A DNA stretch of 64,000 nt from an uncultured Clostridia bacterium (GTDB taxonomy: Bacteria; Bacillota; Clostridia; Christensenellales; UBA1242), in NCBI GenBank assembly GCA_934778215.1, contig CAKVOE010000001.1:310001-374000 (forward strand), in the 5' to 3' direction. The position numbers were made by a program, and so were the translations under genes. This document shows, one piece after another, positions 57,646 through 64,000 of the stretch. Under the pieces are notes generated by a model. The model was not told the origin of the DNA, made no database searches, and saw only the letters and a program-made list of their open reading frames with translations. Within the stretch, counting starts at the first letter, position 1; every line of letters begins with the position of its first letter.

Positions 57646-59292
57646 ATGGCAAAGACAATAACTGGTGCCGTATTTAGAAAGATGATAATTAGTGGTGCCA
57701 ACTATTTAGAAAAGAATAAAGAGTATGTAGACTCGTTAAACGTGTTCCCAGTACCAGATGGAGATACAGGAACAAATATGTCGCTTACAATGAGAAGTGC
57801 AGTAAAAGAACTTAATATGGTTACAAGTAACGACCTAGAACCATTGTGTAGTGCAATTGCAAAGGGTGCGTTAAAAGGCGCAAGAGGTAACTCGGGGGTT
57901 ATTCTTTCACAAATTTTAAAAGGCTTTACAACCGTTCTTGCACACGAAAAAAATATCACAACTAAATCTTTTGCAAGAGCTTTAAAAGAAGGCTCTAATG
58001 TTGCATACGGTGCGGTAACAAAACCTAAAGAAGGTACAATTTTAACCGTTATTAGGTTAATGAGTGAGCAATCTACCGAAATAGCAAAAAAATATACCGA
58101 ACTTGCAGAATTTTTGCAACACACACTAGAAGCCGGCGAAGAAGTCTTAAAGCAGACGCCAGAAATGTTGCCAGTATTAAAAAAGGCTGGTGTTGTTGAT
58201 GCCGGCGGTAGAGGCTTGTTGGTTATTCTTACCGGATTTTACCAAATGCTTTCGGGCAACGAAGTAGATAGTGTTATAGACTTTGAAAGTGCAGACAAAG
58301 TGGCAGATAATGACCCATTTAAAAATGCAAATGTAGATTATAACGATTTGGCAGATATAGAGTTTGCATATTGTACCGAATTTTGGATTATAAATATTAA
58401 AAGCAAAACAACCGAAGCCGATATTGATAAACTAAGAGAAAGTTTAATGGAACTTGGCGATAGTGTAATTTGCATTGGCGACTTAAATGGTGTGCATGTG
58501 CATGTTCACACAAATGAGCCAGGTGTTGCTCTATCTAAGGCGTTGCAATTGGGCGAGGTAGATACAATAAAAATTGAAAATATGTTGGAACAATTTAGAT
58601 CTCTTAAAAATAAGCAACAACAACCAGAAGAACTAAAACAAATTGGTATGGTTGCAATTTGTGCAGGAGAAGGGCTTTCAGCAATATTTAAAGACCTAAA
58701 TGTGGATTATGTTATTGAGGGCGGTCAAACAATGAACCCTAGCGCAGAAGATATTGCTGCCGCCGCTGATAAAGTTCTTGCAGAAACGGTATTCGTTTTG
58801 CCAAACAACAAAAATATTATACTTGCAGCAGAACTTGCAAAAGACCTATCTAGAAGAAATATAGTTGTTATTCCTACAACTTCCGTTCCTCAAGGTATTA
58901 CAGCAGCAATTAATCTTAATCCTGATGACGGCGTAGATACCAACATCAAAAATATGACAACCTCAATTGATACCGTTTTAACAGGCTCGGTAACTTATGC
59001 CGTAAGAACTACTCATATAGATGGCTTTAAACTTAAAGAGGGCGACATAATAGGACTTGACAACAAAAATATCATTGCAAAGGGCGAAGATATTAACGCA
59101 GTTGCAACCGAAGTTGTAGATAAACTTATGAATGAAAACATAATGACGGTTACACTGTTCTTTGGTGCAGATGTTCAAGAAGCAGAAGCCACAAAGCTTG
59201 CCGAAGAACTAGCGGTTAAATATCCAGATATTGAAGTTGATTGCCATTTTGGCGGACAACCATTGTATTATTATATGATTTCACTTGAATAA
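57646..59292 (+). CDS. fakA: DAK2/DegV-type fatty acid kinase FakA (YloV)
   Basis: 548 residues. The DhaL-like ATP domain at the N-terminus: LNVFPVPDGDTGTNMSLTM, GARGNSGVILSQILKGF and DAGGRGLLVILTGFY. A central linker domain and a C-terminal DegV-like domain follow. FakA phosphorylates fatty acids carried by FakB (DegV) proteins for phospholipid synthesis. In the yloU-yloV-(sdaAB)-recG order; sdaAB/sdaAA are absent. Followed by a terminator. Confidence 0.94.
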   Translation: MAKTITGAVFRKMIISGANYLEKNKEYVDSLNVFPVPDGDTGTNMSLTMRSAVKELNMVTSNDLEPLCSAIAKGALKGARGNSGVILSQILKGFTTVLAHEKNITTKSFARALKEGSNVAYGAVTKPKEGTILTVIRLMSEQSTEIAKKYTELAEFLQHTLEAGEEVLKQTPEMLPVLKKAGVVDAGGRGLLVILTGFYQMLSGNEVDSVIDFESADKVADNDPFKNANVDYNDLADIEFAYCTEFWIINIKSKTTEADIDKLRESLMELGDSVICIGDLNGVHVHVHTNEPGVALSKALQLGEVDTIKIENMLEQFRSLKNKQQQPEELKQIGMVAICAGEGLSAIFKDLNVDYVIEGGQTMNPSAEDIAAAADKVLAETVFVLPNNKNIILAAELAKDLSRRNIVVIPTTSVPQGITAAINLNPDDGVDTNIKNMTTSIDTVLTGSVTYAVRTTHIDGFKLKEGDIIGLDNKNIIAKGEDINAVATEVVDKLMNENIMTVTLFFGADVQEAEATKLAEELAVKYPDIEVDCHFGGQPLYYYMISLE

Positions 59293-59298
59293 TCTTTT

Positions 59299-59331
59299 AA
59301 TCCTTATACATTGCTGTATAGGGATTTTTTT
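59299..59331 (+). terminator. Rho-independent terminator of yloU-fakA
   Basis: AATCCTTATACA (59299-59310) pairs with TGTATAGGGATT (59315-59326), loop TTGC, T run. Confidence 0.9.
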
Positions 59332-59359
59332 ATTTTAAAACAACTTGCAACCAATTAAG

Positions 59360-59388
59360 TTGTCTTATATATCAAATTATGGTAAAAT
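59360..59388 (+). promoter_or_regulatory. Promoter of recG, ending at the start codon
   Basis: TTGTCT (59360-59365), 17 bases, extended -10 TG-G-TAAAAT (TAAAAT 59383-59388). Transcription should begin at about 59394-59396, i.e. at the ATG itself. Confidence 0.65.
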
Positions 59389-59395
59389 TTTTAAT

Positions 59396-61375
59396 ATGGA
59401 GTTAGCAGAACTTAACGGCATAGGCGCAAAAAGATTAGAGGTTTTAAATTCGGCAGGTATAAAAACAGAGATAGATTTATTAAACTATTTGCCATATAAA
59501 TATTTTAATTTTTCAGATATAGGTACATTCAACAAAGATTCTAATGTGCCACTTTTGGTTTGTGCAAAAGCAGAAGTTGAGCCTAAGTGTGTATTTTTAA
59601 AGGGATTAAATTATTGTGTCGTAGAGTTTAGAGATTGTACATCTTATGAAAGGTTTAAAGCGGTGTGGTATAACCAGCCCTTTATGAAAAACAACATTGA
59701 AATAGATGGACTGTATTATTTATATGGAAAATTAAATGCAAAGCATCAGTTGGTGGTGCAAAATTATTTTCCTTTGGCAAAGGCAAACGAAAAAATTATG
59801 CCGTGCTACAAGCCTTTTGAAAATATTTCGTCATTATCAATCAAAAAGGCAATAAAACAAGTTTTAGACAACCTAAAAGAGCCAACGGCAACAGACAACT
59901 CAATTGGGTTAATGAACAAAATTACCGCCTATCACGAAGTACATTTTCCTACTAGCATAGAAAAAATAGAAGAGGCAAAGTTTAGATTAAACATAGAGCA
60001 ATTGCTAAATTTTGTTGCGTTAGAGCAATTTTTGTTAGAAAACAAAGTCAAACGCACCAAAATATACAACAAAACTAGCGTGTCAGATTTTCAAAAGTTG
60101 CTTCCATTTAATCTTACAAAAGACCAATTAACTGCAATTGAAGATGTTTATGCAGACCTAAGCGGAGAAGTCTGTATGAATCGTTTGGTTTTGGGCGATG
60201 TTGGAAGTGGTAAAACGATGGTCGCTTTTGCAGGAATTTATAAGTGTATATCAAGTGGGTATCAGGCGGTAATGCTTTGTCCAACCGATGTTTTAGGCTC
60301 TCAACACTATAAAAATGCAACAAAAATTTTTGGGGAAGATGTCGTTACATATTTGCATTCTGGGCTAAACAACAAGCAAAGGCAAGTCATTTTAGACGGA
60401 ATTAAAAGCGGAAAATTTAAAATAATTATTGCAACACACTCAGTACTTAGCGAAGATGTTAAGTTTTGTAATCTTGCACTTTTAATAACTGATGAGCAAC
60501 ACCGATTTGGAGTAGCACAAAGAGGCACACTTTCGAGCAGATACAATATTGACCAACTGGTTATGAGTGCAACCCCAATACCCAGAAGTTTATCACTGGT
60601 ACTATTCGGCGGACTAAAAACTAGCATTATAAATTCCCGTCCTCACGGAGAGAGCAACATAAAAACAAACATTTTATCTACCAAAAAGATTTTAGATATG
60701 TGGCATTTTGTAAAAGATGAACTAATTAAAACAAATAGAAAATGTTTTGTTGTTGTACCAAAAATAATTGAAGATGAAACCGAAAAACTTGCAAGCACAA
60801 AAACAGTAATCAAATATTTAATTGAAAACAATATTTTTGCTAAGGACGAAATTTTGGAGGTAAACGGCAAGATAGAGAGAGAAAAAGCAACCAAAACGCT
60901 TGAAAGTTTTCGTGATGACGCAAAAAAGAGGGTTTTGGTAGCAACCACAGTTATAGAAGTTGGCATAGATGTGCCATCGGCAAATATTATGATTATTTAC
61001 AATGCCGATAGGTTCGGTCTTGCAACCTTGCACCAATTAAGAGGTAGAGTTGGTCGAGATGGCGCAGAGGGTTATTGCTTTTTAATAAGTGATAACACAA
61101 GCGATGTTTCTAGAGAAAGATTAAAGGTTTTAAAGGAAAACAACAATGGGTTAAAAATTGCCGAAGAAGACTTAAAGTTAAGGGGAGCGGGCTCTCTTTA
61201 TGGCACTACTCAGCACGGAGTAGAAGAACTGTTCTCTAATGTAAACTTTTCGGTTGAAGCGTTTGATAAAGCAAAAGAATTATGGAAAGAACTTTCTGTA
61301 CAAAATAAGCAAGAAATTTTAGCAAAGGCATTAAATAATTATGGAGGCTTGTACAAAAAAATAGTTTTTAATTAA
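59396..61375 (+). CDS. recG: ATP-dependent DNA helicase RecG
   Basis: 659 residues from ATG 59396; the earlier TTG 59345 has no ribosome site and lies before the promoter. The wedge domain is preceded by an HhH-like start (ELNGIGAKRLEVL). Helicase motifs: GDVGSGKTMVAFAGI (I), TDEQHRFGVAQR (II, DEQH), MSATPIPRS (III), and VATTVIEVGIDVPSANIMII plus QLRGRVGRD (V, VI). The C-terminal TRG-like region SLYGTTQHG is present. It remodels stalled forks. No ribosome site precedes the ATG, which suggests a leaderless mRNA. Confidence 0.95.
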   Translation: MELAELNGIGAKRLEVLNSAGIKTEIDLLNYLPYKYFNFSDIGTFNKDSNVPLLVCAKAEVEPKCVFLKGLNYCVVEFRDCTSYERFKAVWYNQPFMKNNIEIDGLYYLYGKLNAKHQLVVQNYFPLAKANEKIMPCYKPFENISSLSIKKAIKQVLDNLKEPTATDNSIGLMNKITAYHEVHFPTSIEKIEEAKFRLNIEQLLNFVALEQFLLENKVKRTKIYNKTSVSDFQKLLPFNLTKDQLTAIEDVYADLSGEVCMNRLVLGDVGSGKTMVAFAGIYKCISSGYQAVMLCPTDVLGSQHYKNATKIFGEDVVTYLHSGLNNKQRQVILDGIKSGKFKIIIATHSVLSEDVKFCNLALLITDEQHRFGVAQRGTLSSRYNIDQLVMSATPIPRSLSLVLFGGLKTSIINSRPHGESNIKTNILSTKKILDMWHFVKDELIKTNRKCFVVVPKIIEDETEKLASTKTVIKYLIENNIFAKDEILEVNGKIEREKATKTLESFRDDAKKRVLVATTVIEVGIDVPSANIMIIYNADRFGLATLHQLRGRVGRDGAEGYCFLISDNTSDVSRERLKVLKENNNGLKIAEEDLKLRGAGSLYGTTQHGVEELFSNVNFSVEAFDKAKELWKELSVQNKQEILAKALNNYGGLYKKIVFN

Positions 61376-61381
61376 AATTTT

Positions 61382-61409
61382 AACATATCAAAATGTTGTT
61401 TCATATAGT
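61382..61409 (+). promoter_or_regulatory. Weak SigE-like element upstream of spoVM
   Basis: CATATAGT (61402-61409) resembles the SigE -10 CATACAHT; AACATATC (61382-61389) is a poor -35 and the spacing is 12 rather than 14 bases. spoVM is SigE-dependent in Bacillus. Confidence 0.25.
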
Positions 61410-61429
61410 GCAATAAAGGAGAATTGTGT

Positions 61430-61522
61430 ATGACTATTTGTTGTATAAAAGCCCCAAAAGCAGTGGGAGCAATTTTAAAACTATTTGTAAAAACCAGAGA
61501 AAAGGAAAAAGATAATTTGTAA
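61430..61522 (+). CDS. spoVM: SpoVM, amphipathic spore-coat anchor peptide
   Basis: A 30-codon gene with an AAAGGAG site eight bases before ATG 61430 and TAA at 61520-61522. The peptide starts MTICCIKAPKAVGAILKLFV. Aligned from the first Met with Bacillus SpoVM (26 residues), it keeps Ile6, Lys7, the key Pro9, Lys10, Gly13, Ile15 and a basic residue at 17, and forms the same short amphipathic helix; the tail is four residues longer. SpoVM senses the curvature of the forespore surface and tethers the SpoIVA coat base. It lies near rpmB-yloU-recG, as spoVM does in Bacillus. Confidence 0.82.
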   Translation: MTICCIKAPKAVGAILKLFVKTREKEKDNL

Positions 61523-61559
61523 AAAATATTTTAAGATTATTTAGCACAGTACAAAATTT

Positions 61560-61589
61560 GGCAAAGCACTTGCTTTGCCCTTAAATTTG
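61560..61589 (+). terminator. Possible terminator after spoVM
   Basis: GGCAAAGC (61560-61567) pairs with GCTTTGCC (61572-61579), loop ACTT, nested inside AAATTT/AAATTT flanks. The T run is several bases away, so it may be a weak terminator. The CAAAGC/GCTTTG core also occurs in the yicC-rpoZ element. Confidence 0.45.
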
Positions 61590-61677
61590 GGTTTTTGAGA
61601 TAAAAGGCGAGAAAATTTATTATTAATCACTATGATTGGCTAAAAAAGACAAAAGAAATTCAAGAGGAGATAAAAAA

Positions 61678-63264
61678 ATGAATTTAATTTTTATGAGGCA
61701 CGGGGAGGCGACCGACAATGTTCGTGAAATAATTTCAGATAAGGAGATTTATTGGTCTACTCTAACAGATGAAGGTAAAAAAGTTGTTTTAGAAACTCTA
61801 GAAAACTTAAATTTAAGCATAGATAAAATATATGTTTCTCCGCTTCCAAGAACAATTCAAACAGCAAGTTTAGTATGCGAAAAGTTCAAAAATGTAGATG
61901 TTAGTATAGATAATCGCATACGAGAAATTGGAAATGGAAAGTATTCGGGCAAGCAAAACAATCCTGAACTTGATAATGTTAGAGAACGACAAGTTGCGGG
62001 TGATTTTTTTGTTCGTTTTGGTGAATATGGCGAAAATAAGTACGATATTGAAAGTCGCCTTTCTGATTTTTTAAAAGATGTATACGAACAAAATTTTAAA
62101 AATAATACTATTATGATAGTTTCACATGGTTCTATTACTTCGTTTATGAAAAGGATTTTGTGTATCAAATCGGCTCATATTAAAACCGGCAAAGCCGAAA
62201 TTTTTGAAGATGTAGATTTTTCTAAATTGTACGAACATATTGACAAACTGAAAAAAATTAAAAAAGAAAATATTTCAAAAAGAATTTCTGAAATACAGAA
62301 GACAAACATTTCTGAAACTCTCAAAAAAAGCATAATTAAATTATGTAAAACTGAGTTTAATAACATAGAGTTTAGCGAAGATGTCTTTACAAATTTTATA
62401 AATGGTTTAAACTCAACAAATTTAAAAGTTAATTACCAAACAAGGTTTGATGACGGAATAATTGCCGTTTGCTTTTATAACAATGCCAGTAATTTTTTAG
62501 AGCAATGGTTTAATCATTATATTAGCATTGGTGTAAAAAATTTCGTTATGGTTGATAATTGTTCTTCTGACGGTTCAAGTCTTTTGGTAAAAAAGTTCTG
62601 CAAAAAAGTAAATATTGATTGTTGGTCGATAGATGAAAAATATAATTGTTTTAAAATGTGTGGGTGGAAACAACAAATTTTAGAGCATTATGGAACCAAC
62701 AAGCGTTATATTTTTGTGGATTCCGATGAATTGTTTATATATGAAAATTTTAAGAATGTTAATATAAATGAATATATTAAAAATAGAAAAAATGATTATT
62801 TTAAAAGCATATTATTAGATGTATACTCTAAAAATGGAATAGAAGACTTAGATTTTAATAATTATAATTTTGTAGACGGAAAGGGTTACAAAATGTTACC
62901 AAACGCAAATTTTGGGTATAGAGTTTATGGCGGTTGCAGAAATAGGATTTTTGGAATAAAGCCAAGTTTGCAAAAGGTGCCTATAATTACCTACCACGGA
63001 AAAGAAATATATATAAATGACCATTTTTACTATCCTTGGGGAATTGATAGGAATGCAAGTACGGGTTCCTTTTTGTTGCATTATAAATTTTTAAAGGGTG
63101 ATATTGAAAAATATAAAGTGTATGCAGAAGACGAAAGACATTGGAACAATTCAAGAGAATATAAAGTATACATAGAAAGGTTAAATGAAAATAAGAATTT
63201 AAATTTTTATGATGAAAACTTTTCAATTAAACTAGAAGACATATTTAAAACAATTAAGTTTTAG
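61678..63264 (+). CDS. Histidine phosphatase fused to a family-2-type glycosyltransferase
   Basis: ATG 61678 with AGAGGAG upstream is preferred over 61636; 528 residues. Residues 1-~165 form a phosphoglycerate-mutase-type phosphatase: IFMRHGEATDN (catalytic His8), PLPRTIQTASLV (Arg) and IVSHGSITSFMKR (second His). A charged helical linker follows (about 180-255). The C-terminal part (about 258-528) is a PF13704-like glycosyltransferase: NNASNFLEQWFNHYISIGVKNFVMVDNCSSDGS, then the metal-binding box YIFVDSDELF, and late conserved His residues (TYHGKEIYINDHFYYPWG; LLHYKFLKG). No membrane helix. It sits between spoVM and ruvC with nothing related nearby. The combination is unusual; the substrates are unknown. 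Confidence 0.8.
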   Translation: MNLIFMRHGEATDNVREIISDKEIYWSTLTDEGKKVVLETLENLNLSIDKIYVSPLPRTIQTASLVCEKFKNVDVSIDNRIREIGNGKYSGKQNNPELDNVRERQVAGDFFVRFGEYGENKYDIESRLSDFLKDVYEQNFKNNTIMIVSHGSITSFMKRILCIKSAHIKTGKAEIFEDVDFSKLYEHIDKLKKIKKENISKRISEIQKTNISETLKKSIIKLCKTEFNNIEFSEDVFTNFINGLNSTNLKVNYQTRFDDGIIAVCFYNNASNFLEQWFNHYISIGVKNFVMVDNCSSDGSSLLVKKFCKKVNIDCWSIDEKYNCFKMCGWKQQILEHYGTNKRYIFVDSDELFIYENFKNVNINEYIKNRKNDYFKSILLDVYSKNGIEDLDFNNYNFVDGKGYKMLPNANFGYRVYGGCRNRIFGIKPSLQKVPIITYHGKEIYINDHFYYPWGIDRNASTGSFLLHYKFLKGDIEKYKVYAEDERHWNNSREYKVYIERLNENKNLNFYDENFSIKLEDIFKTIKF

Positions 63265-63271
63265 TCAAAAT

Positions 63272-63318
63272 AAAAATCGTATATAAATGCCTGTAAGTTC
63301 AAAGTATACGATTTTTTT
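63272..63318 (+). terminator. Rho-independent terminator of the phosphatase-glycosyltransferase gene
   Basis: AAAAATCGTATA (63272-63283) pairs with TATACGATTTTT (63305-63316), 21-base loop, T run. Confidence 0.85.
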
Positions 63319-63344
63319 ATTAGCGGGTGGTTGCGTTAATTATG

Positions 63345-63373
63345 TTGACAAAAACTATTCAAAAGTATAAAAT
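63345..63373 (+). promoter_or_regulatory. Promoter of ruvC
   Basis: TTGACA (63345-63350), 17 bases, TAAAAT (63368-63373). Transcription starts near 63380, which excludes the TTG at 63377 as start codon. Confidence 0.85.
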
Positions 63374-63400
63374 TATTTGTATAAGGAGTGTGCGGTTTTT

Positions 63401-63946
63401 GTGATTATTTTAGGCATTGACCCGGGTTATGCAATAGTAGGATACGGCGTTATAGAAAAAAACGAAAAAAATAATTGCCGTGTTGTTGCTTATGGAGTAA
63501 TAGAAACCCCAAAGGAAGAGAATTTTCCAAAAAGGTTAAAAATAATTAAAGACGGATTAAATCTTCTTATAGAAAAATATCAGCCAGACGAAATTGCTAT
63601 TGAAGAGTTGTTTTTTAATGACAACATTACAACGGGTATTAAAGTTGCCGAAGCCAGGGGAGTTATTTTGTGTACTGCGGTAGAAAAACTGGGCGCTTTA
63701 TATGAATATACGCCTCTTCAAATTAAGCAAGCCATTACTGGCAATGGAAGAGCGGACAAAAAACAAGTTCAATATATGACTACGGCGATGCTAAACCTAA
63801 AAACCATTCCAAAACCAGATGATGCGGCAGATGCACTAGCAGCGGCTCTTTGTCATGCACAAACTAACAAAACAATGGCAGGTTCTAGTATGGATACGCT
63901 CACAACAGGAAACTGGACAAACAGAAAATATAACCCGCTACATTAA
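63401..63946 (+). CDS. ruvC: Holliday junction resolvase RuvC
   Basis: GTG 63401 gives 181 residues and starts directly with the family's first strand (IILGIDPGYAIVGYG); AAGGAG lies 12 bases upstream. Catalytic residues are present: Asp7 in GIDPG, Glu in IAIEELFF, and the Asp pair in PDDAADALAAALCH. It resolves four-way junctions with RuvAB. ruvA would be expected beyond the window end; the last 54 bases show no gene. Confidence 0.94.
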   Translation: MIILGIDPGYAIVGYGVIEKNEKNNCRVVAYGVIETPKEENFPKRLKIIKDGLNLLIEKYQPDEIAIEELFFNDNITTGIKVAEARGVILCTAVEKLGALYEYTPLQIKQAITGNGRADKKQVQYMTTAMLNLKTIPKPDDAADALAAALCHAQTNKTMAGSSMDTLTTGNWTNRKYNPLH

Positions 63947-64000
63947 GGGTAGTTAATTTATATTTTTAATGGCTTTTAGTTAATAAACTTAGTTAAAACT

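Noticed and set aside
61551..61600. The nested hairpin after spoVM as a mobile element end
   Set aside because: Only one copy of the full structure is visible in the window and there is no target duplication; it is better read as a weak terminator.
1..64000. CRISPR arrays, prophage, insertion sequences, toxin-antitoxin or defence islands
   Set aside because: No spaced direct repeats, transposase, integrase or phage structural gene was seen. The Mrr-like nuclease stands alone without a methylase or other defence gene.

Overview
This window is a stretch of core chromosome from a low-GC (A+T-rich), endospore-forming member of the Bacillota, most like the Clostridia. The evidence is conserved gene order (rpsB-tsf, frr-uppS-cdsA-rseP, rimP-nusA-ylxR-ylxQ-infB-rbfA-nrnA-truB, efp-spoIIIA, nusB-xseA-xseB, spoIVB followed by a Spo0A-like gene, gatCAB, yicC-rpoZ-priA-def-fmt-rlmN-rpe, infC-rpmI-rplT, rpmB/yloU/fakA/recG), a complete spoIIIAA-AH operon, SpoIVB, a SpoVM micro-ORF and a YtxC-like gene. 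All but one gene (rpmB) lie on the + strand. I see no rRNA, tRNA, CRISPR, phage or insertion sequence. I cannot name the species.

Layout. 1-3.1 kb: end of a Lys/Glu-rich protein, a small secreted beta-rich protein, a SipW/ER-type signal peptidase and a YtxH-like membrane protein. 3.1-9.6 kb: ruvX, DUF1292, rpsB-tsf, frr-uppS-cdsA-rseP. 9.6-11.2 kb: a PolC-like gene that keeps the N-terminal, OB and proofreading exonuclease parts but has no polymerase. 11.4-19.8 kb: the nusA-infB operon, truB, an endonuclease IV-like gene and efp. 19.9-29.7 kb: spoIIIA operon, Asp23 protein, nusB-xseAB, spoIVB and a receiver-less Spo0A-type DNA-binding protein. 29.7-46.5 kb: pcrA-ligA, gatCAB, yicC, a multi-hairpin element, rpoZ-priA-def-fmt-rlmN-rpe-argS-queH. 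46.5-53.3 kb: a less conserved block (PH-domain protein, lipoprotein, PAP2 phosphatase, membrane-anchored Mrr-like nuclease, YtxC-like protein, thrS, an unknown gene, a SPASM-GNAT fusion). 53.3-64 kb: infC-rpmI-rplT behind an L20-type leader, a TrmH-family methylase, yebC, yfcE, rpmB, yloU-fakA, recG, spoVM, a histidine-phosphatase/glycosyltransferase fusion and ruvC.

How it works together. Most of the window is information processing (ribosome assembly, translation initiation, transcription elongation, replication/repair). Vegetative promoters are easy to read because most share TTGnnA-like -35 boxes, 17-18 bp spacing and an extended -10 (TG-N-TATAAT or TAAAAT). The sporulation genes appear to have different control: a near-consensus SigE promoter precedes spoIIIAA, a SigG-like element precedes spoIVB, and two copies of a 12-base extended Spo0A box lie upstream of the Spo0A-like gene and of the YtxH-like gene.

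The most notable points are (1) a stand-alone Spo0A effector domain at the spo0A locus with a matching 0A box in its own upstream region, (2) a stand-alone PolC-type exonuclease exactly where polC normally sits, (3) a SipW-type peptidase paired with a candidate secreted substrate, (4) a phosphatase-glycosyltransferase fusion and a SPASM-GNAT fusion, (5) a compact multi-helix element between yicC and rpoZ, and (6) the absence from their usual slots of pyrH, gmk, dxr, ispG, ispA and dxs. Everything here was read by eye; no database search was run.
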